Shown piece after piece: positions 14,528 to 21,540 of a stretch of DNA of 24,318 nucleotides; positions within the stretch are counted from its first letter, which is position 1, and each line of letters starts with the position of its first letter. Location: NCBI RefSeq assembly GCF_040649515.1, contig NZ_JBEZFP010000138.1, positions 1-24,318 on the forward strand, written 5' to 3'. The notes under the pieces were generated by a model. It made no database searches. It worked only from the letters and a program-made list of their open reading frames with translations, and was not told the origin of the DNA. A program made the position numbers and the translations under genes. Source of the DNA: Yinghuangia elevatio. GTDB taxonomy: Bacteria > Actinomycetota > Actinomycetes > Streptomycetales > Streptomycetaceae.

Positions 14528-14743
14528 TCAACGTGATCGTGTGTGCCCTCTTCGCGAGTACGCGAGTTTCGGCGCCGTCATCGAGTCGGGGGAGCGGTCG
14601 TAGAGCCAGAACAGGACGATGCCCATCGGTGGAACCGCGGCAACTCGGGGAGCATTTCCGCCATTTCGGTGTGGAGTTTCCGCAGGTTCGGAAGGTGCGT
14701 GATCGGTCACGCGCACCGCAGTCCGGACGTCCGCGCCGGGCAT
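14528..14743 (-). pseudogene. Decayed TetR-regulator C-terminal fragment with two indels
   Basis: Read across two frames, this strand gives ADVRTAVRVTDH, then LPNLRKLHTEMAEMLPELP, then MGIVLFWLYDRSPDS. Together they resemble the ligand-domain end of many actinobacterial TetR regulators, where a phenylalanine/tyrosine-Gln-Met-Gly-Val-Val-Leu-Phe-Trp segment precedes Asp-x-Ser-Pro. The first junction is an extra GCAC (14695-14698) beside a similar CAC. The second, at 14627-14628, is one base short of a Gln codon before MetGly. No N-terminal DNA-binding domain remains: the MarR gene ends at 14761. Similarity fades after about 14581. It is therefore a remnant, unless the indels are sequencing errors. 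It may once have controlled the SDR gene, which lies downstream on the same strand. Confidence 0.6.
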
Positions 14744-14760
14744 GGTGGCCCCGACAACTC

Positions 14761-15147
14761 TCAGCCCTGGGGTACCCGGTCAGCCAAGTGCCTTTTGAGT
14801 ACGTCGAGTTGGGTGGCGCGGGCGGCGGAGTGGGCGGCCCGGCCGGCGTCCGTGGCAGTGACGAAGACGCCGCGTCGGTCGGTGTCGCACATCGCGCGTT
14901 CGACGAGGCCGCACTTCTCCATGCGGGCGACGGCCCTCGAGAGCGCGCTCTGGCTCAGGTGGAGGTCGCCGACGAGTTCCTGGGCGCGTGCCTTGCAGCC
15001 GGCGTCCACCAGGCGGTCGAGGACCTCGTAGTCGCTCATCGTCATGCCGTGGTGGTGTTGGAGTGCGCGATCGAGCTCCTGGGCGACCCGGCTGTACTCG
15101 GACAGCAAGCTGCGCCACTGGTCGATCAGCACGGACTCCGTGTTCAT
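14761..15147 (-). CDS. MarR-family transcriptional regulator
   Basis: The 128-aa protein has the MarR fold. Helices around LSEYSRVAQELDRALQHHHGMTMSDYEVLDRLVDAG lead to the recognition helix LHLSQSALSRAVARMEKCGLVER and the wing DTDRRGVFVTATDAG. Two cysteines (KCGLVE, RAMCDTD) flank the wing base and one lies in AGCKARAQ; whether they sense redox is unknown. The ATG at 15147 is chosen as the start of the conserved helix. It has no Shine-Dalgarno, and TACCTT lies 6 bases before it, so the mRNA is probably leaderless. It is divergent from the DHA2 exporter gene, the usual arrangement for a MarR repressor that is released by an exported drug. Confidence 0.94.
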   Translation of the reverse strand: MNTESVLIDQWRSLLSEYSRVAQELDRALQHHHGMTMSDYEVLDRLVDAGCKARAQELVGDLHLSQSALSRAVARMEKCGLVERAMCDTDRRGVFVTATDAGRAAHSAARATQLDVLKRHLADRVPQG

Positions 15148-15153
15148 ACGGCA

Positions 15154-15183
15154 AAGGTAGCGCCGACAACCAGTACCATGCAA
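15154..15183 (-). promoter_or_regulatory. Predicted leaderless promoter of the MarR gene
   Basis: On the minus strand TTGCAT (15178-15183) and TACCTT (15154-15159) are 18 bases apart, with the -10 box ending 6 bases before the ATG. The -35 is a weak match but overlaps a TGCAA...TTGCA inverted repeat. Confidence 0.5.
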
Positions 15184-15197
15184 GGGAATTTTTTGCA
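15179..15197. promoter_or_regulatory. Inverted repeat TGCAA-N9-TTGCA, candidate MarR operator
   Basis: TGCAA (15179-15183) and TTGCA (15193-15197) are exact inverted complements with 9 bases between. It covers the predicted -35 of the MarR gene, a suitable place for autorepression. A further small palindrome, GCATTTTATGC, lies at 15201-15211. Confidence 0.45.
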
Positions 15198-15212
15198 CCC
15201 GCATTTTATGCG

Positions 15213-15241
15213 TAGACATTCAATGCATGTGCATCTAAGTT
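15213..15241 (+). promoter_or_regulatory. Predicted leaderless promoter of the DHA2 exporter gene
   Basis: TAGACA (15213-15218, 5 of 6 to the consensus) and TAAGTT (15236-15241) are separated by exactly 17 bases. The -10 ends 7 bases before the ATG at 15249, so transcription would start at or next to the start codon. Confidence 0.7.
15223..15234. promoter_or_regulatory. Palindrome ATGCA-TG-TGCAT inside the exporter promoter spacer
   Basis: ATGCA and TGCAT are exact inverted complements. The 12-bp site lies wholly between the -35 and -10 boxes of the exporter promoter, an ideal repressor position for the divergent MarR protein. Confidence 0.6.
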
Positions 15242-15248
15242 GAACGTC

Positions 15249-16715
15249 ATGTCCCCCTCAGCCGAGACGATCGTGGGGCCGCACCCTCGCGAGCACTCCA
15301 CTCCTCCCGCCACCCCGTCCGCCACCGATCCGCGCTGGACCCCCCGACTGTGGGGCATCCTCGCCGTCCTGTGCCTCGTGCTCTTCCTCGACGGCCTCGA
15401 CGTGTCGATGGTGGGCGTGGCCCTCCCGTCGATCGGCCACGAACTCGGCCTGTCCGCCACGTCGTTGCAATGGATCGTCAACGGTTACGTGCTCGGGTAC
15501 GGCGGCCTGTTGATGCTCGGCGGACGCACCGCCGACTTGCTGGGCCGCAGGCGCGTCTTCCTCGTCGCCCTCGCGGTGTTCGCCGTCGCCTCACTGCTCG
15601 GCGGGATCGTCGACAGCGGCGGCATGCTGATCGCCACCCGCTTCGTCAAGGGCCTGGCCGCCGCCTTCACCGCCCCGACCGCGCTGTCCATCCTGACCAC
15701 CACCTTCCCTGAGGGCCCCGCGCGCAACAAGGCCCTGTCGGTCTTCTCCGTCTTCGGAGCGAGTGGCTACTCCTCCGGGCTGATCCTGGGCGGCCTGCTC
15801 ACCAGCGTCGGATGGCGCTGGACGTTCCTGACCCCCGTGCCCCTGGCGATCCTCGCGCTGGTCGTGGGGTACTTCCTGATCCCGCGCGACCGCCCCGCCG
15901 ACTCGGGCGGCCACGACCTCGTCGGCGCCGTGACACTCAGCGGCGGCATGCTCCTGGCCGTCTACACCGTGGTGTCCGCACCCGACCGGGGCTGGGGCGC
16001 GCCGCTGACCCTGGGCTCGATCCTGCTTGCCGCGATCCTGCTGCTCACGTTCGTCATCGTCGAAAAACGCGTCGCCCACCCGCTGGTCCGGTTCGGCATC
16101 CTCCGCGTCGGCACGGTCGTGCGCGCCAACCTGAGCATGGTCGCGCTCATGGGCTCCTACATGAGCTTCCAGTTCATGATGTCCCTGTACCTCCAGGACG
16201 GCCTCGGATGGTCGGCGCTGCGCATGGCGATGGCCCTTCTCCCGGCCGGTCTGGTGGTGGCCTTCGGGTCGCCGGTCATGGGGCGTCTGATCAACCGGTT
16301 CGGCACACCGCCGCTCTTGGTCGCGGCGATGGCGTCGCTCAGCCTCGGGTATGTGTGGTTCCTCGCCACCGCCGGCACCACGCCGAACTACCTGGTCACC
16401 GTCCTGCCCGCCATGCTCCTGCTCGGCGGCGGATTCGCGTTCGGCTTCAGCTCGATCATGGCCCAGGCCACCGAGGGCATCGACGACTCCGAGCAGGGCC
16501 TCGCATCCGGCCTCGTCCAGACCTCCGGCCAGGTCGGCGCCGCCCTGGTCCTCGCCGTCGTCACCGCGGTCACCACGGGAGTCACGGCCGGGGACACCGA
16601 CTTCGGCTCGTTCCGTCCGGGGGCCAACCTGGTCACGGGCGTGGCCATCGCGGGCCTCCTGGTCAACTTGCTGCCGCTGCTGGGTGCCAGGCGTGAGGCG
16701 GCCGGGAAGTCCTGA
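15249..16715 (+). CDS. DHA2-type MFS drug exporter (EmrB/QacA-like, 14 TM)
   Basis: The 488-aa membrane protein should be a proton-driven multidrug or metabolite exporter. After a hydrophilic N-terminal tail it shows the DHA2 marks: LFLDGLDVSMVGVALPSIGHEL (about 45-66), LQWIVNGYVLGYGGLLML, and the loop motif A GGRTADLLGRR (about 91-101). About 14 hydrophobic segments run to LVTGVAIAGLLVNLLPLL. Length is in the usual range for the 14-helix class. ATG 15249 is preferred over TTG 15240: it lies 7 bases from a good -10 box, fitting a leaderless mRNA, and neither has a Shine-Dalgarno. Divergent from MarR, which probably represses it. The drug cannot be named. Confidence 0.94.
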   Translation: MSPSAETIVGPHPREHSTPPATPSATDPRWTPRLWGILAVLCLVLFLDGLDVSMVGVALPSIGHELGLSATSLQWIVNGYVLGYGGLLMLGGRTADLLGRRRVFLVALAVFAVASLLGGIVDSGGMLIATRFVKGLAAAFTAPTALSILTTTFPEGPARNKALSVFSVFGASGYSSGLILGGLLTSVGWRWTFLTPVPLAILALVVGYFLIPRDRPADSGGHDLVGAVTLSGGMLLAVYTVVSAPDRGWGAPLTLGSILLAAILLLTFVIVEKRVAHPLVRFGILRVGTVVRANLSMVALMGSYMSFQFMMSLYLQDGLGWSALRMAMALLPAGLVVAFGSPVMGRLINRFGTPPLLVAAMASLSLGYVWFLATAGTTPNYLVTVLPAMLLLGGGFAFGFSSIMAQATEGIDDSEQGLASGLVQTSGQVGAALVLAVVTAVTTGVTAGDTDFGSFRPGANLVTGVAIAGLLVNLLPLLGARREAAGKS

Positions 16716-16746
16716 CCCAGCCCACGCGCCCGTTCGCCATATGGCG

Positions 16747-17397
16747 TCAACCTGTAGTGGTGCCCGCCCCCGTCGCCGCCGCCAGGCGTTCGGGGGCGAG
16801 CACGTACTGCACTGTCGCCGTCACGCGCTCGAAGACGTCCGCGATCGTGCACCGGTCGGTCACCCACGTCGTCAGCGCATGCATCAGCACCGACTCGACG
16901 GCGTTCCGGGCGATCGCGCGCGGTCGGTCGGGGACGTCGGCGAGGAGGCGTTCCATGACCGCGCTGTTGTTGCGCGAGATCTCCCGCATCGCCTCGCTCG
17001 CGAACGGGTCGGTGGAGGTGTAGATCCGCACCATCAGGCCCGCGAAGTGGGCGTGCCGCTGGAAGCCGCGGATCTCGCGGTTGGTGTAGTCGAGGACGCG
17101 CTCGACGACCGGCACGGCGGGCACGCCGCGCCTGTCGAAGTCGGCGATCACCCGGTCGGTCAGCCGCCGCTGCCATTCCGACATCGCGACGGCAAGCAGG
17201 TGGTCCTTCGACGCGAAGTACCGGTACGCGGTGCCCAGCGCGACACCGGAGCGGTCGGCGACGTCCTTCATCTGGAAGCTGTCCGCCCCGCTCTCCGCCA
17301 CCAGGTCCACCACGGCCCGGGTCAGCCGCTCCCGGCGGGCGAGCTGCCCACCGGTCATGACCTCGACGGACAGCGGAGCGGAGGTGTTGGGGAGCAT
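16747..17397 (-). CDS. TetR-family regulator, KstR-like
   Basis: The 216-aa protein starts with a TetR helix-turn-helix: RRERLTRAVVDLVAESG, then FQMKDVADRSGVALGTAYRYFASKDHLL (about residues 40-68). The recognition segment is close in character to KstR-group regulators (steroid catabolism, acyl-CoA ligands), where VADRxGVxLGTxYRYFxSK is typical. The ligand domain is variable and gives no direct clue. The ATG at 17397 has no Shine-Dalgarno; TAGACT ends 6 bases before it, so a leaderless mRNA is likely. It also lies 32 bp downstream of the amidohydrolase gene on the same strand and may be co-transcribed from the divergent promoter region at 18624-18867. I infer that it controls that region through the TTCTAG-containing repeats there. 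The KstR likeness is by eye and moderate. Confidence 0.9.
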   Translation of the reverse strand: MLPNTSAPLSVEVMTGGQLARRERLTRAVVDLVAESGADSFQMKDVADRSGVALGTAYRYFASKDHLLAVAMSEWQRRLTDRVIADFDRRGVPAVPVVERVLDYTNREIRGFQRHAHFAGLMVRIYTSTDPFASEAMREISRNNSAVMERLLADVPDRPRAIARNAVESVLMHALTTWVTDRCTIADVFERVTATVQYVLAPERLAAATGAGTTTG

Positions 17398-17403
17398 GGG
17401 GGA

Positions 17404-17409
17404 AGTCTA
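17404..17409 (-). promoter_or_regulatory. Probable leaderless -10 box (TAGACT) of the KstR-like gene
   Basis: On the minus strand TAGACT is followed by six bases and then the ATG. It fits TANNNT and the spacing for a leaderless start. The DNA upstream is the 3' end of the amidohydrolase gene, and no clear -35 is seen. Confidence 0.45.
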
Positions 17410-17429
17410 TCGACGCGCCGGTCCGGGCC

Positions 17430-18623
17430 TCAGCCCGAACGCGGGACGCTCAGCGCCGCCCCGTTGTCGCGCATGACCAGGCGGCACTCCGCGTCCGAGA
17501 ACCCCGCGCCGTGCAGGTCACGGACGAACGCCGTCGGCTCCGCGAGGCCCTCGGCGTGCGGGAAGTCCGAGCCCATCAGGATGCGTTCGGGCCCGATCAG
17601 CGTACGCAGTTCGCTCAGCGCGTCCTCGTAGAACGGCGCGACCCACACATGCCGCCGGAAGGTGTCGCGGGGGTCCTCGGACCACATGTGCGGAGTCTGC
17701 CCGTACGACTTCTTGAGCTTCTCGAACAGGTGGAACACCCAGTCGGAGCCGGTCTCGATCGCCGCGATCCGCAGATTCGGGAACCGGTCGAAGAGCCCGT
17801 GCGCGAGCAGACTGGCGAACGTGTCCTGCACCGGATTGGCGGACACCAGGCGGCGGAACGGGTGCACGCGGAACGCCTCGACCTCGGCCGGCTCTCCCCA
17901 GTCCGCGAGGTACTTCGTGTAGTGCGACTCGCCGCCGTGGTAGACCACGGTCAGCCCCGCCTCGTTGACGCGCGCCCAGAAGCCGTCGAACACCGGGTCT
18001 GCGGGCGCGCGCCGCCCGGAAGCCGTGGTGACGGGCCCGCCCACCATCACCACCACGCGCGCATCGCGCCCGATCGCCCACTCGACCTCGCGCACCGCCT
18101 CCGCCGGGTCGGACAAGGTGATGTAGGGCGCGGCGAAGATGCGCTCGCGGTACGCGAACCCCCAGTCCTCGTCCAGCCACCGGTTGAACGCCCTGAACGC
18201 CGCGACCGCCGCCGGGATGTCGTGCACCAGCGCCTGCTCCATGCCGACGCCCAGCGTCGGCAGGAACACCGCGCCCTCGATCCCCTGGTCGTCCATCACC
18301 GCCAGGCGCGCGTCGCGGTCGCGGTACGCCGGCGAGATCGGCTCCAGCTCGCCGAACAGCTCGGAGGTGTCCAGCCCCTTCGGGTTCCGCCCGCGGAAGT
18401 ATTCGTCGAGCGCACCCGGCTTGGACACCGGGTCGAAGGTGGGGTTGGGGATGTACCGGTTGAGCTTGCCGCCTACCAGCAGCCGCCGCCGCCCTTTGAT
18501 CTCGACCCACTGCATCGCGCGCCGTGCGAAACGGCGGTCGATGTGGCGGGTGAAGGCGTCCTCGGCCTCGTAGTAGTGGTTGTCGCAGTCGAAGCAGCGG
18601 AAGTCGAGGGCGGGTGCGGTCAC
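17430..18623 (-). CDS. Amidohydrolase (COG2159 / Amidohydro_2) with intact metal-site motifs
   Basis: The 397-aa protein is a TIM-barrel hydrolase/decarboxylase of the Amidohydro_2 family. At the N-terminus CFDCDNHYYE gives Asp14, His16 and Glu19, the D-x-H-x-x-E variant common in actinobacterial members. Later come VVYHGGESHY (metal or substrate His), IAAIETGSDWVFHLFEKL and LMGSDFPHAEG with Asp353. These fit an active metal centre, with substrates in the family ranging from aromatic carboxylates to ring-cleavage products. The GTG at 18623 is preferred because GGAG lies 6 bases before it, inside an alternative ATG start at 18635. It is the first gene leftward from a divergent promoter, followed by the KstR-like gene. 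It is probably the catalytic partner of the second amidohydrolase-fold protein across the promoter. Confidence 0.92.
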   Translation of the reverse strand: MTAPALDFRCFDCDNHYYEAEDAFTRHIDRRFARRAMQWVEIKGRRRLLVGGKLNRYIPNPTFDPVSKPGALDEYFRGRNPKGLDTSELFGELEPISPAYRDRDARLAVMDDQGIEGAVFLPTLGVGMEQALVHDIPAAVAAFRAFNRWLDEDWGFAYRERIFAAPYITLSDPAEAVREVEWAIGRDARVVVMVGGPVTTASGRRAPADPVFDGFWARVNEAGLTVVYHGGESHYTKYLADWGEPAEVEAFRVHPFRRLVSANPVQDTFASLLAHGLFDRFPNLRIAAIETGSDWVFHLFEKLKKSYGQTPHMWSEDPRDTFRRHVWVAPFYEDALSELRTLIGPERILMGSDFPHAEGLAEPTAFVRDLHGAGFSDAECRLVMRDNGAALSVPRSG

Positions 18624-18667
18624 AGGGCACTCCATCGTTCGGCAGGCAAGGTCGAGCGTGCGAGCAG

Positions 18668-18697
18668 AGACTAGAAGAGCATTCTAAATTTTGCCAG
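18668..18697 (-). promoter_or_regulatory. Predicted promoter of the amidohydrolase-KstR-like arm
   Basis: On the minus strand CTGGCA (18692-18697, 4 of 6 to consensus) and TAGTCT (18668-18673) are 18 bases apart. The start site would be near 18661, 38 bases before the GTG. Confidence 0.55.
18672..18686. promoter_or_regulatory. Candidate regulator site TAGAA-N5-TTCTA
   Basis: A perfect inverted repeat (18672-18676 and 18682-18686) that overlaps the -10 box and spacer of the leftward promoter. It resembles, but has one more central base than, the KstR consensus TnnAAC-n2-GTTnnA. Confidence 0.6.
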
Positions 18698-18772
18698 AGC
18701 CATCCGGTCGCCCTCGATCCATGACTGAACAGGGCACGGAATATCCTCGCGACGACGCCTGCATGTTGCCTC

Positions 18773-18801
18773 TTGTGAGATATGAAATTGTGTTCTAGTT
18801 T
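18773..18801 (+). promoter_or_regulatory. Predicted promoter of the ligase-amidohydrolase-SBP-P450 arm
   Basis: TTGTGA (18773-18778) and TAGTTT (18796-18801) are separated by 17 bases. The start site would be near 18808, about 60 bases before the GTG of the synthetase gene. Confidence 0.6.
18783..18797. promoter_or_regulatory. Second candidate regulator site TGAAA-N5-TTCTA
   Basis: A degenerate copy of the site at 18672-18686, in the spacer and over the first bases of the -10 box of the rightward promoter. Reading with transcription, both sites share 13 of 19 bases, including TTCTAGTNT. Confidence 0.55.
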
Positions 18802-18867
18802 CGCCCGGCATCGGCACCCGCCGCCGACGACCGTTCCGACCGACCGCCCATACCCGGGGGTGCCGCA

Positions 18868-20628
18868 GTGTCGAAGCCGCGATCCGGATCCGTTCTCGCC
18901 TGGGGCCAGGACGGCGTTCCGCCCGCCGCCCGTGCCGCGCTCACCGGTGCGGGCATGCCGTTCGAGACCGCGGTCGAGGATGTGCTCGGGGCGCCGGCCG
19001 AGGTGTTCGTACGCCGCCACAACGATCTGCCCGCGATGCTCGCCCACGCCGCACACCGACGGCCGGACCAGCCGTTCCTGGTGTTTCCCGAGCGCACGAC
19101 GAGCTACCGCGGGGCGTTGCGCCTGATCACCGCGCGAGCCTCGCTACTCGCCGACGTGTACGGCGTGCGCAAGGGGGACCGCGTCGCGTTGGCCGGCACC
19201 AACAGTCTCGAACACGTGCTGGCCTACTGGGCGGTGCTCGAACTCGGCGCGATTGCGGTCGGCCTCAACGGCTGGTGGGCGGGGCCCGAACTCGCCTACG
19301 GCACGCGCCTGACCGAGCCCCGCGTCGTGCTCGCCGACGGCAAGCGCACGGCCGTCCTGCGCGAACACGGCGTTCCCGCGGTCGACTTCCGCGCCTTCGC
19401 CGGGGCAGCCGACGCACGCCGTGCGACGGCCGAACCGGAATTGCCGCGCGTACCCGTCAGCGAGGACGACCCCGCGATCATCCTGTTCACCAGCGGCACG
19501 ACCGGCCGCCCCAAGGGCGCCGTGATTTCGCACCGCAACATCGTCTACTTCGCCCAGGCGTGGGCCCTGCACGGCGCGATCGCGGCGGCCCAGGTACACG
19601 CACACGCCGGATCCGCGGGAACCGGAGCGCCCCCGAACGCCGCCGGGCCGACTGCTGCCGGGTCGCCCGCCGCCGGGTCGACCGCCGCCCGGCAGTCCGT
19701 CTCCCGGCCGCCTGTGGCCCTCGTCACGTCGCCCTTCTTTCATGTCTCCGGGGCCGCGAACATCCTGGCGACCGGCCCGTTCAACGCCGGCACGGCGATC
19801 TTCCCGCCGCCCGGCCGTTGGGACGAGGGCGTCCAACTGGAGTTGATGGCCCGGCACCGCATCACCCGGTGGAGCGGCGTTCCCGCACAGTACTGGCGGC
19901 TCCTCGGCCACCCCCGCTTCGGGGCGTTCGACCTCTCCGCGGTGACGGCACTGGGCTGCGGCGGCGCCAACCTCGCCCCCGAACTCCTCCGCCGGATCCG
20001 CGGGGGATTCCCGAACGCACAGGTCAGCAACGGCTACGGCATGACGGAGACGTTCGGTGCGGGCACCGTCCTGGCGGGGGTCGACGCGGCGACGTCGTCG
20101 GTCGGCACCCCGATCCCGCACACCCGTGTCCGGATCCGCTCCGCGGACGGCGGTGAGGTCGCCGCGGGCGAGGTGGGGGAGATCCATCTGCAAGGTCCCG
20201 GCGTGTTCCTCGGCTATTGGGCCGATCCGGCCGCGACCCGGGCCGCGCTCGACAGCGAACGCTGGTACCGCACCGGCGACTTCGGACGCATCGAAAACGG
20301 TGTACTGCACCTGGAGAGCCGCATGCGCGACCTGATCATCCGCGGTGGCGAGAACATCTACCCCGTCGAAGTCGAGAACCGACTCGTCGAACACCCGCAC
20401 ATCGCGGACGCCGCGGTCGTCGCCGTCGACCACACCGTCCTCGGCCATGAGGTCAAGGCGGTCGTCGTGCCGGTTCGCGGCGCCGAACTCACCGCGGACG
20501 CCGTACGCGGGTGGGTCGCGGACGCCCTCGCCGCCTTCAAGGTCCCGGCGTACGTCGAGTTCCGCACCGAACTCCCGTACTCCGACACCGGCAAGGTCCT
20601 CAAGCGCCTTCTCGAAGCCGGCCGCTGA
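18868..20628 (+). CDS. Acyl-CoA synthetase / AMP-dependent ligase with Ala/Gly-rich insertion
   Basis: The 586-aa enzyme of the ANL superfamily activates a carboxylic acid with ATP and joins it to CoA. Core motifs are complete: A3 LFTSGTTGRPKGA (206-218), A5 NGYGMTET (388-395), A7 RTGDFGR (468-474), the hinge SRMRDLIIRGGENIYPVEVE, and A10 YSDTGKVLKR with catalytic Lys576. Between A3 and the PFFHVSG motif there is an unusual low-complexity insert at about 243-282 with three AG-x-x-A repeats. The substrate pocket resembles fatty or cyclic-acid ligases but cannot be assigned. GTG 18868 gives a natural N-terminus; only a G-rich stretch precedes it. First gene of the rightward operon, 32 bp before the next start. 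It would supply the CoA thioester that a KstR-type regulator often senses. Confidence 0.95.
   Translation: MSKPRSGSVLAWGQDGVPPAARAALTGAGMPFETAVEDVLGAPAEVFVRRHNDLPAMLAHAAHRRPDQPFLVFPERTTSYRGALRLITARASLLADVYGVRKGDRVALAGTNSLEHVLAYWAVLELGAIAVGLNGWWAGPELAYGTRLTEPRVVLADGKRTAVLREHGVPAVDFRAFAGAADARRATAEPELPRVPVSEDDPAIILFTSGTTGRPKGAVISHRNIVYFAQAWALHGAIAAAQVHAHAGSAGTGAPPNAAGPTAAGSPAAGSTAARQSVSRPPVALVTSPFFHVSGAANILATGPFNAGTAIFPPPGRWDEGVQLELMARHRITRWSGVPAQYWRLLGHPRFGAFDLSAVTALGCGGANLAPELLRRIRGGFPNAQVSNGYGMTETFGAGTVLAGVDAATSSVGTPIPHTRVRIRSADGGEVAAGEVGEIHLQGPGVFLGYWADPAATRAALDSERWYRTGDFGRIENGVLHLESRMRDLIIRGGENIYPVEVENRLVEHPHIADAAVVAVDHTVLGHEVKAVVVPVRGAELTADAVRGWVADALAAFKVPAYVEFRTELPYSDTGKVLKRLLEAGR
19642..19686 (+). 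repeat. Three tandem 15-bp repeats inside the synthetase gene
   Basis: Three 15-bp units starting GCCGGG encode AGPTA, AGSPA and AGSTA (residues 259-273). They form the core of the linker-like insertion. Confidence 0.75.
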
Positions 20629-20660
20629 CCGCGCTGGAACCAACCACGTTCGGAGCATCC

Positions 20661-21524
20661 ATGGGCTTTCCCCTCGGCCAACCCGTGTTCGACACGATGA
20701 TCGGCTTTCCGCAACAGGGCGACGACCAGTACGACTTCATCCGTCGCCAGACCAAGGACCGGGAGTCCCGGGAGCGGATGCGCTTCCCGGCCGAGTACAT
20801 GTTCAAGCATGTTCCCCGGGACCTGCCCGACGACGAACCGATCGCGGTCACGCTGGCCGAGATGGACCGCCACGGAATCGAGCACGGCCTGGTCGGCCTC
20901 GGTACCGAGACCGCACGACGCGCCGTCGCGCTTCACCCGGACCGCTTCGTCGGGTGCAGCAGCCTCGACCCGAACCAGGGCATGGAAGCCGTACGCCAAC
21001 TCGTGGCCGAGCACCAGAAGTTCGGCGCCCGGGCCGCCTCGCTGTTCCCCGCCGGGGCCTTCCCGCAGGTACCCGTCAACGACAAGAAGATGTACCCGAT
21101 CTACGCCAAGTGCGTCGAGCTCGGCATCCCGGTGTTCGTCTGCGCGGGCGTGCCAGGGCCTCGTCTGCCGATGGCCGCGCAGCATGTCGAACTGATCGAC
21201 GAAGTCATGTACGACTTCCCCGAGTTGGTCCTCGTCACCCGGCACGGCTGCGAGCCGTGGACCGAACTGGCCGTCAAACTCATGCTCAAGTGGCCCGGAC
21301 TGCACTACTCCACCAGCGCGTTCGCCCCCCGGCACTACCCCAAGGCGATCGTCGACTACGCCAACACCCGCGGCGCCGACAAGATCATCTACGCCGGGTA
21401 CTTCCCCATGGGCCTGTCCCTCGACCGCATCTTCGGCGACCTGCCGCAGGTGCCCTTCAAGGACGAGGTGTGGCCGCGGTTCCTGTACGGCAACGCCCGC
21501 CGCGTCCTCGGCCTCGCGGACTGA
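20661..21524 (+). CDS. Amidohydrolase-fold protein lacking usual metal ligands
   Basis: The 287-aa protein has the body of an Amidohydro_2 barrel: LAEMDRHGIEHGLVGLG, FVGCSSLDPNQGMEAVRQLVAEHQKFGARAASLFPAG as a shape, then YPIYAKCVELGIPVFVCAG, LVTRHGCEPWTELAVKLMLKWP and a terminal YGNARRVLGL. Where active members have D-x-H-x-H/E it reads PVFDTMIGFP. The barrel His after strand 5 is missing in FVCAGVPGPR, and the GSDFP Asp is replaced in IIYAGYFPMG. Only the RHGCEPW His remains. It may be a pseudo-enzyme, a metal-independent enzyme or a partner of the active amidohydrolase. ATG 20661 has GGAG 6 bases upstream. Second gene of the rightward operon, shorter than its 397-aa counterpart. Confidence 0.9.
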   Translation: MGFPLGQPVFDTMIGFPQQGDDQYDFIRRQTKDRESRERMRFPAEYMFKHVPRDLPDDEPIAVTLAEMDRHGIEHGLVGLGTETARRAVALHPDRFVGCSSLDPNQGMEAVRQLVAEHQKFGARAASLFPAGAFPQVPVNDKKMYPIYAKCVELGIPVFVCAGVPGPRLPMAAQHVELIDEVMYDFPELVLVTRHGCEPWTELAVKLMLKWPGLHYSTSAFAPRHYPKAIVDYANTRGADKIIYAGYFPMGLSLDRIFGDLPQVPFKDEVWPRFLYGNARRVLGLAD

Positions 21525-21540
21525 CGCCTACCGGACCCGG

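Noticed and set aside
17511..18674. 387-codon plus-strand frame opposite the first amidohydrolase
   Set aside because: Shadow of a motif-rich minus-strand gene. It would also run into the divergent promoter region.
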